In this document: positions 20,683 through 31,768 of the stretch, piece by piece
Layout: every line of letters starts with the position of its first letter
How positions within the stretch are numbered: the stretch's first letter is position 1
Source of the DNA: Myoxocephalus aenaeus
Taxonomy: Eukaryota; Chordata; Actinopteri; Perciformes; Cottidae
Direction: 5' to 3'
DNA length: 64,000 bases
NCBI GenBank assembly: GCA_038501785.1
Contig: JBAMJR010000002.1
Location: forward strand, 773,501-837,500
The notes under the pieces: model-generated
Told to the model about the DNA's origin: nothing
Seen by the model: the letters and a program-made list of their open reading frames with translations, nothing else
The model's database searches: none
Translations under genes and position numbers: made by a program

Positions 20683-21996
20683 GTATATTTCTGGCTCAGA
20701 CTTTATATTTTTTTATTTTGACACGCTATGTTTATCTGGTGGATGTCCGGATGGATTCTGTGAGCAACGAGCATTCAGAAGTGCACACACGTGTGCGTTT
20801 CTCTCAGTTAGGATGGATGGAGACGTGATGGTTCACTGATCCATCACCATCCTCCCTTTCTGCCATCCATCCATCCATCCATTTATGTAAGAGATAGTGT
20901 CGAGCCCGAACACCAAAAGCCAAATGGAGTGAAGTGGATCCACATCAAGGCCTCTGATATGAGAGGACTTCACATGGCAACACAGCTCACTTGGAAATTG
21001 ATGGAGTTACAATGACATTAGGTTATGATTTATGTTCAATGGAAAGATAATGACTTTTATTGATCTCCAATTCCACAGCAGCTCAAGAGTCGAAAGAAGA
21101 AGGGGGATTGAGTGATAATATAGAAATGAAAGATAAAAACAAAATACGAATACAATAGCATAACGGAGCTATATACACAGCTTTAATACTAATATGTCCA
21201 TGATGGATACTTGTACCCATAGTTTGTAACACACACATGGTGTGTAGCATATTGCAGGCCAGACTGCAGTGCTCTCCTAAACATTACGCTCACACAGAAG
21301 AAGGCTGCTTTTGTCAATATGTTTCAAGGGAAACATATTGGACGGCTCAAACAAACACAGGATTTTCACCCAGGAGACCCGTGTGAAACAAAAAGTCACC
21401 TTTGACTCATTTGACCGTAAAATGTTAAACGTTATGTACGAAACTTCAGTTAGATAACGTTCTTTAAACGTAAACCTATGATCTTTTAGTAAGCCCAACT
21501 AAGTCATCTTGTAGCGTTTTTGTTTCACAATTCACAACGTTAACCACATGTTTGAAACCATGTGATTTATGGTAATAATGTAAATGAATAACAGCCGTGA
21601 CAGCGAGTGGCTGCTATGTGTCCGTCATCGTAGCTAAATGTGGTCATGGAGACCCCGACTGAAGCGGGAACCACCACAGGAGAGGTTTTCAGTCCATTAA
21701 AACCTTTTAGAAACCCTTCACCCCTGATTGTGCGATTGTTATATAAAACTGTAAATCATAGCTTGCTTTATGAAAAAATGCCCCAAACTGCTGTATTTGG
21801 ATGTATTGAACACCATAAGTAACATACAAGTGAAATATATGGTTTGGTACATAAACAAATTAAAATGTCACAGATGCGTGCAAATTTGCGCAAATGTGCC
21901 CTAATGCAAATTTGAGGGGTCCTCGCCTGAATGTTCTCTTTACTAAACCCTCTCTAACTTTGTTCTTCTTCACTTTATCAAAGTCAACCTTTGCAG
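20683..21996. other. No gene seen; (CCAT)n tract
   Basis: A short (CCAT)n tract lies at about 20863-20882. The remainder is unique-looking and AT-rich without a supported exon. Confidence 0.4.
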
Positions 21997-22136
21997 AGAG
22001 AATGTTCACATATTGTGCTATGATTTGGGTTAGAGAATGTTCACATATTGAGCTATGATTTGGGTTAGAGAATGTTCACATATTGTGCTATGATTTGGGT
22101 TCGACAATGTTCACATGTTGTGCTATGATTTGGGTT
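21997..22136. repeat. 35-bp tandem repeat, four copies
   Basis: The unit begins AGAGAATGTTCACATATTG and ends GCTATGATTTGGGTT, 35 bp. It is present four times head to tail with a few substitutions; copy 4 has CGACAATGTTCACATG. Array length is exactly 140 bp. Confidence 0.95.
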
Positions 22137-23939
22137 AGAGTTGGACCTTACAGCTGCATCATTTCAAAGAAATAATCATCCTGAAAGTGATTTTTTTCAT
22201 AGGTGGAACTGAAACCTTTTCATTTTGTTCTGTGTCATCTTCATTTACTCTTAACCAGTAACATATATACTGATATGTACATATCTGAACAAAATCTCAC
22301 ATGTGTACCTTTTATTATAACACCAAAATTATTCAAACAGCCCTAGTGGTTGCAGAGATACACCCTTTTTTAGTTTGGGTACGCAATTTTCGAGGAAAGG
22401 GCCTAAAAATAGGTGGTTTCCAAAAGGTTAAGGTGTTTAATAAATGTCTTTTGTCACGGCGCAAGCTTCACAACCGGAGACACAGTCATCAAACTGTAAC
22501 GGTTGAGATCAAAATGAAGATGGGTGTGGCCTCAGCAAGAGCGCTGGAAGTAATGGGGAAGGGGCCACTGGTCCCATTACAGCTGGTGTGATCCCACAAG
22601 ACTCTTGAGTGATTACGACTTATTGTGACAAAAGTTTCATTAAATGAATTGGGGGAAATAAATGTAGGACTAGATTCAGATTGACAGAACAACTAAACGA
22701 ATGCAGCAGATGATAAACTGAAGGAATCCAGCCGTTGTAAACATGAGCAGTGATAAGTGGGAAGTGATGTGAGGTTGAAGCAGTAATGAAGTAATGAATG
22801 GGAGACGATGAGTGCCATTGAGTTCTGGCATTCCCTGCAGTGTTTCCCAAAGGGTTTATCTTATTATTAAAATATGCTTTGACCTTATCAGGAGTAGCTA
22901 TATGAGAGCATACCACTTGCTTTGGCACCGTTCATCTTGATATCCCAAGAGCCGCTGATTAATAGAAGACAAGTTAAGGGGCTTCTGCCTCATAATCATC
23001 TCTTTTTGCTTAATATCGCCTGATAAGCCAAATCACTTTTAAGCACCGATTTAATCTCAACTCATGTGGTGCAAAGGTTACAACATGTACGTCTTCAGCA
23101 TCCAGGACAAAAACACGGCTGTATCCGGACACATCATATGCACATAATGTGCGTTGCTCCTATGTCTTTATGTTTATAATAGTTGAATGGTAGTAATAAT
23201 AGTGCAGTTCATAGTTACGGAACAAAGGCTGAGTCCGGCATGTTGTGTGTTCCATAAATTCAGGAATAAAGTATTTGTTTCCCATATTCAAAAGATAGTG
23301 TTTCCTCCTGAACCTTATATTGTTTCTGAAAGTTGTCTGATTGTTCCATTATGCAATCACAAGCTGTTTCTTACTTCCATAGCAGAGGATATGAACTGTC
23401 CAATTGAAATGCTATAAAATCATAATCAAAATGCACCCAAGAGATCTCATGGTTACAGAGCTGACTGAGCTCAGACAGACACTAAATAAAAGCCCATGTG
23501 GTGACGTCAAACCATGTTCAAACCCACAAACACCAGAACACATCAGAGCTCAGAGCGAGGACGCCGCACTGAGGGTCCGTTTCCTGTTTGCCCACGTGGG
23601 TGTCACCCCTTCAGGAGACAAGCAGCAGGGCTGGCGTCTCTTAACCCAGAAGGAGGAGTGAACGGGAACAGAGATTATGAGCGATTCTTTCACCACATAG
23701 TCACCAAATTAACATTGGACCCATTTTTCACACATCTTCCAAACATTACGACGCTAAATGGCGTTTTGGAGGCAAACAATTTAGAAGAAAATGAACTTTC
23801 AACATCAACAGACGTAGCTAACTAATTATTGTAATGTTAAATATGACTGTTAGCAAAATAAAACATAAATATATGAGACTACGCCCACTTAGGAGACAGG
23901 AAGTGTTTACCATTTCATCTTTTGTTAGGGCATCTTTGG
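22137..23939. other. No gene seen
   Basis: AT-rich unique-looking sequence. ORFs at 23404-23661 and 23514-23825 overlap in different frames and have no recognisable domain. Confidence 0.4.
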
Positions 23940-24084
23940 TAGCACCCCCTAGTGGTCGTTTTGAATGACTCACATTCACGTTAAGTGTCTTGCCCAAAAA
24001 ACATGGACTAGCGGAGTCGGGGATTGAACCACCAATCTTCTGATCAAAGGTCAACCCGTTCTACCACTGAGCCCCAGTCACCCC
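23940..24084 (-). mobile_element. tRNA-derived SINE fragment
   Basis: On the minus strand it begins GGGGTGACTGGGGCTCAGTG (A box), then GGTGGTTCAATCCCC (B box), then GGGCAAGACACTTAA, the same body motif as the SINEs at 7266-7498 and 61373-61640. The 3' end is truncated near 23940, where a CTCF-like motif (GCACCCCCTAGTGG, 23942-23955) is found. Confidence 0.7.
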
Positions 24085-25637
24085 AAGTCTTATATCTCTA
24101 GCTCATTCCAGCTCACGGGAATTTGAGCCAACAAACTCAATACGGTTATTATGAATAAATATGATTATGTCTATTTGATGGAACGGGGCAGCCACTAAAA
24201 ACATCTATCTACATCTATTTGAATATTTCACACGAGAGCATCCGGCTGTCCCTGTTTGACTCCAGTGATCATCATAATGCTTCCTGATTGGTTGCAGAGT
24301 GCTGTCGATGCTTTTCATTGCATGTTCTCTAACACGGCGGAAGCTTTTGTAGTTTTTCCCCCTCCATATATTGCTTCATATACAAAGACTTATAATCACA
24401 TCTGATTATAAGTCGATCTTGTGTCGATTTTTCTTGCTGCAGAGCTAATTGTCTGCTCCGGGACGGAGAGTCATTTTTCCTTTTTGGACGACCACGGGAG
24501 ACTAGAGGATAATTTGCAATCATCTCCTGTGTTTTTTTACTCCCTTAACCGATAAATCAAAAAGTAATTATGCAAATTAAATTAAGTGCAGTTTGTTATT
24601 GTCCTCATCTTTCATAGCAGACATGATAAAAGGCTCTAAATTACAATAAATACTGTCTTCCTGGAAATCTTTTCGTGAAAGAGACACAATTCTGTCCTTT
24701 TGAAAGAGGTTGCTATGTAATTCCTTTAATTACATAACTAAGCATTGCCTAACACAGGCTGTATATATCAGGGAGTGATATATTTTCCTCTCTGATTGAT
24801 CAAACCTGTTAAGTTAATTTGCCTTTGCAGGACCGAGGAGCTGCAGTCAATTTTGAGTATGTAGATCTGCATTTAGGCGATAACTCAGCCTTGCCACGAC
24901 TGGAGATGACTTCCCCTACCTCATGTGACGGAGAGAGTAAACTGTGTACCAGTGCTGCCAACATCAGCCTCCATGCAGGGAAACACAAGCCTATGGCAGT
25001 TAGTATACATTCTCCATGTGCACTGAAACGACACACACAGTCATGCACAGGGCGTAATCCTCCAGGACAACCTGCTCTGGTGAATTTGCAGCTCTATTTA
25101 TTTCGGTGCGGCTGGCTGAGGGCCAGGCTTCCGGGGCTACAGGGCCTGCAGGCGGGCCCCGGGGACGGGAGGCGCTGGCCGGGCCACAGAGACAGACGAG
25201 AGCGGATCCATGCACGCTCAAACACCAGACCTCAATTTATCTGAGATATATATGCACGTTAGCCGATGCAGATGTGCATCAAAAACAACAAATGCACCTA
25301 TAAACCTGTGCAAAGACCGAAGAGTCTTATGTCACTAACGGTACACAGCAAGAGCTATTTGTGGAGAGAGCTTTTCCTGTTGGCACAATTCAAACGGAAT
25401 GAAAAACATATTTGTCTCTTTTTTTCACACCATCAGCGAGTGGACCGACTGATTTAAACATCCGGCTGCTCGGCTGCTGACGGACATGCGGCTTGACAGC
25501 AGAGCTGTGTCAGTACAAAGAGAGTCAGTATGGATTTCACTGAGCGATCTTATTACACATGCTTATCCACCCTGATATGTTTGTTTGCCTTGCAGCGTTT
25601 TGATCGTTCTACTGCGACCCCGGTAAACAAGTATCGA

Positions 25638-25638
<1 letters not shown>
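24085..25638. other. No gene seen; candidate conserved-looking AT-rich stretch
   Basis: Between 24540 and 24780 the sequence is AT-rich, non-repetitive and stop-dense, the kind of composition often seen in conserved non-coding elements, but conservation cannot be judged from one sequence. 25120-25200 is GC-rich. No supported exon. Confidence 0.35.

Positions 25639-25693
<55 letters not shown>
25639..25693. repeat. (TG)n microsatellite
   Basis: Uninterrupted TG for about 55 bases. Confidence 0.97.
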
Positions 25694-25695
<2 letters not shown>

Positions 25696-26280
25696 ATACG
25701 AGACGGAGAGGTCAAACAAGGCGCTGTGTGTGTGTGCGTCTGGTGACTTCTAGACCTTTTCACACAGATTCTGCTGGATGACGGAGCACTTTGAGACGAG
25801 ATCCATGAGTTTCATGAGTTTCCTCATTAGGGTTACATTGTTGCTGGACCCACAGGAGTGACGTCACGTCTTAATTAGCTCTCTTTGAGGTTTTGGTGGA
25901 GGAAACATTTCACCAGACAACTCCATCTTGTAATACGGCGATCAATAACAACACAGACTTTCTTTCATCTCAACTTGTTGGAGCCGTGGGAGCCTTGAAG
26001 TGGAGCTCTGAGCTCTGAGTGGCTACGCTAATGATTATGGATGGAGAGAGGAATCGCATAGAGAAGCCCAAAGCAGAGGCATGAGTGATGGAAGAAACTA
26101 AACCGAGACGAGACGAAGATGATTGTCTTTGGAGCGCAGAGAGAAAAGCAGACAGAAGGCCTGGCGCTCACCTTGACTTCCTGTCTCTCGCAGCGAGGAC
26201 TCGAGCCAGAAAGCTCGGCGTTAGCCTGCAACTCAGATTATGTTTCACATCCTTAACGTCCTCAGCTCCCCCCCACCTCA
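25694..26280. other. No gene seen
   Basis: Unique-looking sequence up to the L2 fossil. Overlapping antiparallel ORFs at 26028-26348 lack motifs. Confidence 0.4.
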
Positions 26281-26680
26281 AAACTAGTCAGAGGAATAAT
26301 GTCCAAACGAGACCGAGCGAGGCTTTCTCGCACCTCTATTTCCAGTAGATTGGATTACTGCAATGCTCTGTTAAAAAAATAGCTGCTCAGCAACTCCAGC
26401 TGATTCAGAACGCTGCTGTCAGTGTCCACACGGAAACTAGGAAAGACAAATCCTGACACTGGCTACCAGTACCTCAGAGAACGGATTTCAAAATCTTGCT
26501 GCTTGTCTACAAATCACTCCGTGGCTCTGAGCCCAGATACATCTCAGACATGCTGAACCTTCAACGCGCTTTCACCCCAAATCAACACCCTGGAATCCAG
26601 CGCACGGTCTCAGGAAACGTGTTGTAAACTCAGTGGATTCAAACCATGGCCTTAAGACAAGTACGTAAACAAAGAAAAAT

Positions 26681-26884
26681 GCTACTGCTAGCTAGCGCTG
26701 CTGCTGCTGCCCGCATCCCCTCTGCCCAAGTCGGGTGTCGAGCCTGGTCCCGCTACCTTCGGTGGTTTTCGGGGAGCTAGCAGAAGTTAGCAGGGAAGTA
26801 ACGGAGCGCTAGCAGGAGCCCCAGCGGGGAGCTAACAGGGACACTGACCGAAGGTAGTAGCGGCTCGTAACCCGACTTTTACGG
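26681..26884 (-). mobile_element. Palindromic GC-rich MITE, copy 3 (truncated)
   Basis: Only one terminus is present (CCCGACTTTTACGG, ending 26884, followed by TA). The interior runs in reverse relative to copy 1: CACTGACCGAAGGTAGTAGC, GGGGAGCTAGCAG and CCCAAGTCGGGTGTCGAG. The distal end is missing near 26681. It separates the two halves of the L2 fossil. Confidence 0.75.
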
Positions 26885-26895
26885 TACTTCACAAG

Positions 26896-26934
26896 ACTTT
26901 GGGAATCGAACACCGGCCTCCTGGTTGAAAGTCC
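26896..26934 (-). repeat. Possible tRNA-like B-box fragment
   Basis: The minus strand reads CCGGTGTTCGATTCCC, which fits the RNA polymerase III B-box consensus GWTCRANNC. It lies between the MITE and the resumed L2 fragment. Probably a relic of a SINE or of another repeat; no folded tRNA is present. Confidence 0.3.
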
Positions 26935-27290
26935 TGTGTTTGTTTGATGTTTTCGGCCTTTCAACTAGTTTTCTACGTTTTGCTCGTCGGTATCCGACGC
27001 TGACGGGCGGGATGGAACCCTCTCGGGTCTTCAGGACATCTGGCCCACCGGCTGCAGCAGCGTTCTGTTCTCGTGAAGCGCAGACCTGGAATAACCTCCC
27101 ACACGAGAGGAGACATGGCCAACGCAAAGCTAGAACTGTCCTGTTTTACACAGCCTACTCTGCCTTACAACACTTCCATTCAGCCTTCACATTTACTGCA
27201 TGAGGTGCTGACCTTTTCTATCTCTTGTCTGTACTTTTTTTAATTATTATTCAGTAAAGCACTTAGAGTGTGAATGAAAATATACAGCAG

Positions 27291-27761
27291 CCTCTTCTCC
27301 AGATGGAATTGGTGTTTTTATCCAGACAGATTAAATGCAAGCAGAACAAAGAAGCGCAAGTTGCATCATAACAACTGACACATTAAAAGAAAACCTCTAT
27401 TAAAGCGAGGGAAAATAAAATGATATATTTTAGTTGAGAACCTTGGAGCAGTGGGAAAGTGAGCGAGGTAATAAGCGACTTAAGGGACGTCCACTTCTCA
27501 CGTCGACCTGGACAGCGCTGCCCTGCTGTAGGTGGTCACCTGCTCACGCCGGACCCTCTCACCTGCCGAGCTCACACCTCCCCTCCAGCTGTGTGATCCA
27601 GCTGTCAGCACAGTGTCTCCAGCTTTGTGTCGGAAAATGTTCAAACCTGTCGCTTTCCTGCGGGGAACAGAGGGGACGAGATATCAACACATGGTGGCTT
27701 TGACGGTGTTCATTATTGATCGTTTACTCTGCGGGGATGCAATAACATAAAAGAGTGTACA

Positions 27762-27762
<1 letters not shown>
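27291..27762. other. No gene seen
   Basis: Unique-looking sequence between the L2 fossil and the TG array. Confidence 0.4.

Positions 27763-27838
<76 letters not shown>
27763..27838. repeat. (TG)n microsatellite
   Basis: About 76 bases of uninterrupted TG. Confidence 0.98.
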
Positions 27839-27841
<3 letters not shown>

Positions 27842-28760
27842 TCCACCCAGTGAAATACACCCCTGTTCCTATCTCGTCAAAGGCCATCGACTGATGTTAA
27901 AAACAAGACAGCAAGAAGAACAGAATAAATTAATAAAATGTGAAAAATGGTAGGATGTAGAGAGTGAGATTGAGAGTGTCGGAGTGAACAAGAAGCCGTC
28001 CAATAAAATGACTGACATGCACAAAGATGGACGGAATAAGAGAGGCCGGCTACTTCTGATGCTCTCCTGGCGGACGGCAGAAGAGTCTGTAGTCGACTGC
28101 ACCAGAGAATAATAATAAAGTAGCTGCAGCATCGGTGCAGAGTTACATAAGACTGTCACAGATCTCTCCATTCAGGCCACAGCCCCAGGAAAAAGCACAT
28201 TCATATTCCCGCTGCTACTGAACAGTGAAACTCCAACTCGGAAAAAGAATATCATTTAGAAGTGTAATAAATCCTTGACACTAAAAAAGGGTGGTTGTCG
28301 CATTTGTCATCTATAAGTAACAACGGCTGTGGGAAACCGGCGATAAGAGGAAACTGAATGAGGGAGCTGTGTTTTGACTTTGACTGGTGATGAGCGTCGG
28401 CACAAGTTTGTTTCCTGTTCGTCTCACTGTTCTTTGTTGTTGGTGGGTGAACATTGCAGCAGGATCTGCTGCTGCAGTTTAATAATGTCGTTTAATAAAC
28501 TCGTCACTGGACGAGTCAAAAGTCAACGCCAGAACTCTATTAAAGCTGTGAAGAGATTTTCTTTGGTTAGTAAAATGGAGGTTGCATTGACTTGCATTAT
28601 GTAAAGACGAGTTTTGGGCGAAGGTCAATTATAACGCTGTTGTGTTCTTGTAAAGTTTAGTTTTTGAGTATGATGTTTTCACATCAATAAGAAATAGATA
28701 TTAGAGATGAATTATGACCTGTTTAACTTCCTAACCCTACCGCTAATCATCTTAAAATGT
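27839..28760. other. No gene seen
   Basis: Unique-looking sequence. The short plus ORF at 28374-28604 has no motif. Confidence 0.4.
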
Positions 28761-29050
28761 GTGCCTGTTTGCTCCCCGCTGTAGCCAGCTGGCGCTCATG
28801 CTAGTTCCCCGCTAACTTCCGCTAGCGCTCCGCTAACTTCCGCTAGCTCCCCGACAACCACCGAAGGTAGCGGGACCAGCCCCGGCTCAACACCCGACTT
28901 GGGCAGAGGGGACGCGGGCAGTAGCAGCAGCAGCGGGGAGCTAGCAGTAGGAGCGGGGAGCTAGTAGCAGTGCTAGCTAGCGCTGCTCCTAGCTTGCTAC
29001 AGCGGGACACTGACCGGAGGTAGGAGCGGCTTGTAACCCGACTTTTACGG
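28761..29050 (+). mobile_element. Palindromic GC-rich MITE, copy 2 (left end missing)
   Basis: Nearly identical to 11450-11716 of copy 1: GTTTGCTCCCCGCTGTAGCC, CCGAAGGTAGCGGGACCAGC, CTTGGGCAGAGGGG and the right terminus GTAACCCGACTTTTACGG, followed by TA at 29051. It carries a short internal duplication of CCGCTAACTTCCGCTAGC (about 28808-28845) that is single in copy 1. The left terminal repeat is absent. Confidence 0.8.
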
Positions 29051-29052
29051 TA

Positions 29053-30324
29053 CTAATGACTAGATTTTATCAATAAAAATGCAATCTTTCATTCCTAATC
29101 ATTTGCATTGTGTGTCTATGCAAATAATCACAATGGAGGACGATAACAAAGAAAGAGAAAAACATTCAGTTGGAGATTAGTGCAGCTTTAACTTCATCTT
29201 AACATTTAAATCCATAAAGAAGTACAGGTCTTTGAGGTGTTCTTTCTCTCTGTGAAAACTCCAGTGGCTCAGAAAAAAACGTATGCCAAGCCAACAGCAC
29301 CCAAACAGAGCTAAACATTCTGCATATTTGCGTCAGGGGATTCTTCTGACTCGTAAACGAGCTACCTGCTTCCAACAAACTCCCAACAAACAAGCTACAA
29401 CTTTAAAGTGGCAGCAGCTTTGTCAGCCGGAGCGAAGGAGGTCTGCAGGAAAATGTTACGGCATTAGCATAATGAAAAGAAACGGTAGCAGCTGCACAGC
29501 ACACAGAGTCATTTCATATTCCATTCCTGCAGAAACAAAAGAGCAGCTTGTGTTGAAGTGGGTTTTATGTTAAACATGCTCCGTATCGTGCTAAGAAAAT
29601 ACCAGTCGGGGTGTTGGTGTACTTGAAAGCAGGTTTGAAATCTCTTGAAAGAGTCAAAGCCCGGTTCTGTTCGCTGACCATGATCAGAAGACCCAGACCA
29701 GAGTCACCCTTCAGCTCAGAAGACGATTGTTTCCAACCTTGACTGCGTGAAACGGCCATAACAATAACAAAAGCAAAGTCAGTCTAAGAAAAATGCTCCC
29801 CATCTTACAGTTATTGTTCTTTCTTTTCCTTGTAAACTAGATCACAACATTTAATGGATTCCAACATTTGAGGGACATTAGAGTATTATGAGATTGATTT
29901 CTCTCTCACGTCTGTGTGTTAAGTGTACGAGACTGAATAGATGGAGCTCTCTCCAAAGTTCAAAAACGTTGCGAACAACTCTTCAGCGCACTAATCAACA
30001 CAATGTGTCTCGTTTATTTGATCTGTGTCGAAAATGTCAAAATGATGGATATGCTGAAACAAGTTTTTAGTGAAAAAGCACTGGGTGAGTGAGATTGGTT
30101 TTGGAATCGTCAAGCCTGGACAAGGACCGTCACTAAAACCTGTGCTCGACAGCCATATCTGAGACTTTGCATACCCGGAAACGCTAAATACAATTATTTT
30201 AAATTGGTGGATGGATGCATTGTTGTTCGTCACTAAAATGTTCTGAAATAAAAGTTTTATATTACACAGAAATATGTTCATTTGTGGGCTTCAGAGGTAC
30301 TGCTATAGTTTGGACCACTGGAGA
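29053..30324. other. No gene seen
   Basis: Unique-looking. Overlapping short ORFs on both strands (29199-29759, 29888-30281) lack motifs. Confidence 0.4.
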
Positions 30325-30420
30325 CTGTTAATGCTAAGCTAGGCTAACTACGTCCTTGTTCTCGCTGCATAGTTAATGCACAGACATGTGAGTGGGCTCT
30401 ATCTTCTCATCTAACTCTGT
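30325..30420 (-). repeat. Fragment of dispersed 'GCTAAGCTAAGCTAAC' repeat
   Basis: On the minus strand it reads AGTTAGATGAGAAGATAGAG CCCACTCACATGTCTGTGCA ... TTAGCCTAGCTTAGCA. It is the same family as the copies at 54838-54990, 56985-57275 and 60100-60400. Confidence 0.6.
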
Positions 30421-31195
30421 ATTCATGGTGGTGACGCAGCAGTAAACAACTTTTATTCTGATAAGGTATTTTCTTTTCTTTTATGTTCCTACTCTTCTGG
30501 TGGATATCTTGCCAAACATAACGCTGTTGGGAGCAGCAATTCATTTTGACACGGCATGGAAACCATCAATGAACGCCAGATTGCGATGTCAGTCCCTCAG
30601 GATCCCAGATAAAGGGTTTCTGCTTGCCACGAGCGTGATCGCATTCACAGCAGAGGAGTGAGAGGAACCAATTTCTGCAGCGTCAACGTCAAAATAGATG
30701 TGGCAGCAATGCAGTCGCATCATTTGTTACACTCTTCAGGGGAATAACAACAGCTCATGTTCGGTTGCTGTGACTATGCTCCTGCGATCGCTGCCTCCAC
30801 CTCCACATGAAAAGTATGTCCTGAAGTGACTTGAGCATCCCAGATTGATGAAACATAGCAGTTAGCAGCATCTGGGGATCATTTATTTCCATAAATACAT
30901 CTATGTAAAGGCGAGGCACCTTCTTTAAAGAGGCATGGTGTCTGCAGAAATGCGTCAACCAACGCCGCAGTTGTTTCATTAGCCGGAACACGCCTGTCAA
31001 GTTTTATCTCACAAAACCACAAATATGATTTCATCCCTCAGGTTTTTGAGTAGGCAGCCGTCATGTCCTCCACTTTGCAGCGACTGGAGTGACAAAGCGT
31101 TCCTCTGTGGCATTTCACTTTGACGCTCAGCACCAAACAAGCTGCAGAGTGGAAGAACACGCAGTCTTTTTCTTCTTCTTTCAGTGAGTGTAGGT

Positions 31196-31202
<7 letters not shown>
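30421..31202. other. No gene seen
   Basis: Unique-looking sequence up to the TG array. The 81-codon minus ORF at 30755-31000 has no recognised domain. Confidence 0.4.

Positions 31203-31279
<77 letters not shown>
31203..31279. repeat. (TG)n microsatellite
   Basis: About 77 bases of uninterrupted TG on the plus strand. A (CA)n array in the opposite sense lies 390 bp further on, so the two are an inverted pair. Confidence 0.97.
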
Positions 31280-31281
<2 letters not shown>

Positions 31282-31669
31282 TTCTGTCCCCTGTACTGAA
31301 AATAAACCATCACACGGAGAGGCTCGCTTATGATTTTAATATGAGCAGCAAAGAGAAAGGACGAGGGCGGGGCCCAGAAAAGACGCAACGCTAACTCTGA
31401 TGCAGGATGTTCACACAACGAGCACATTTCCATTTTAATGCTATTCCAGTGTGCTTTTTTGTTACTGCCATGCAACTGGAGTAAACTTCAAATGAAGAGA
31501 GATGTATAGAGTATGTACTCCAGCCTCTGGTATATAGAGAGGGAGTGTGTTTGTTTCTGTGCGGTGTAATAGAGGGAGGTCACCGCTGCAGCGATGGAGG
31601 TCAGGCGTTCAAAAGCGCTGGTGGCTAAACTTTCTGATGCTCTGCACTGTGGTCACTCACTTCTTTACT

Positions 31670-31671
<2 letters not shown>

Positions 31672-31765
<94 letters not shown>
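31672..31765. repeat. (CA)n microsatellite
   Basis: About 94 bases of CA with one CATACA interruption near 31735. Opposite in sense to the TG array at 31203-31279. Confidence 0.97.

Positions 31766-31768
<3 letters not shown>

Larger units (their letters stand above)
26281..27290 (+). pseudogene. L2-type LINE reverse transcriptase C-terminal fossil, split by a MITE
   Basis: The plus strand encodes hallmarks of the C-terminal part of L2-clade reverse transcriptase. TSISSRLDYCNALL is followed by QLQLIQNAA and then, after an in-frame TGA, by HWLPVPQRTDFKILLLVYKS and SEPRYISDML. After an interruption by the MITE at 26681-26884, a further piece at about 27025-27110 has the L2-like C-terminal WNNLP motif (AQTWNNLPHERRHG). 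A 3' end with AGTAAAGCACTTAGAGTGTG follows. Deletions around the A-run at 26371, the stop and the insertion show that it is inactive. The catalytic FADD region is not present in the window. Confidence 0.8.

Noticed and set aside
23404..23825. Overlapping plus ORFs of 85 and 103 codons
   Set aside because: Different frames of the same unique sequence, no motif, no upstream or downstream exon partner.
31038..31475. 145-codon minus ORF
   Set aside because: Crosses the TG/CA array; flanking parts have no recognisable domain.
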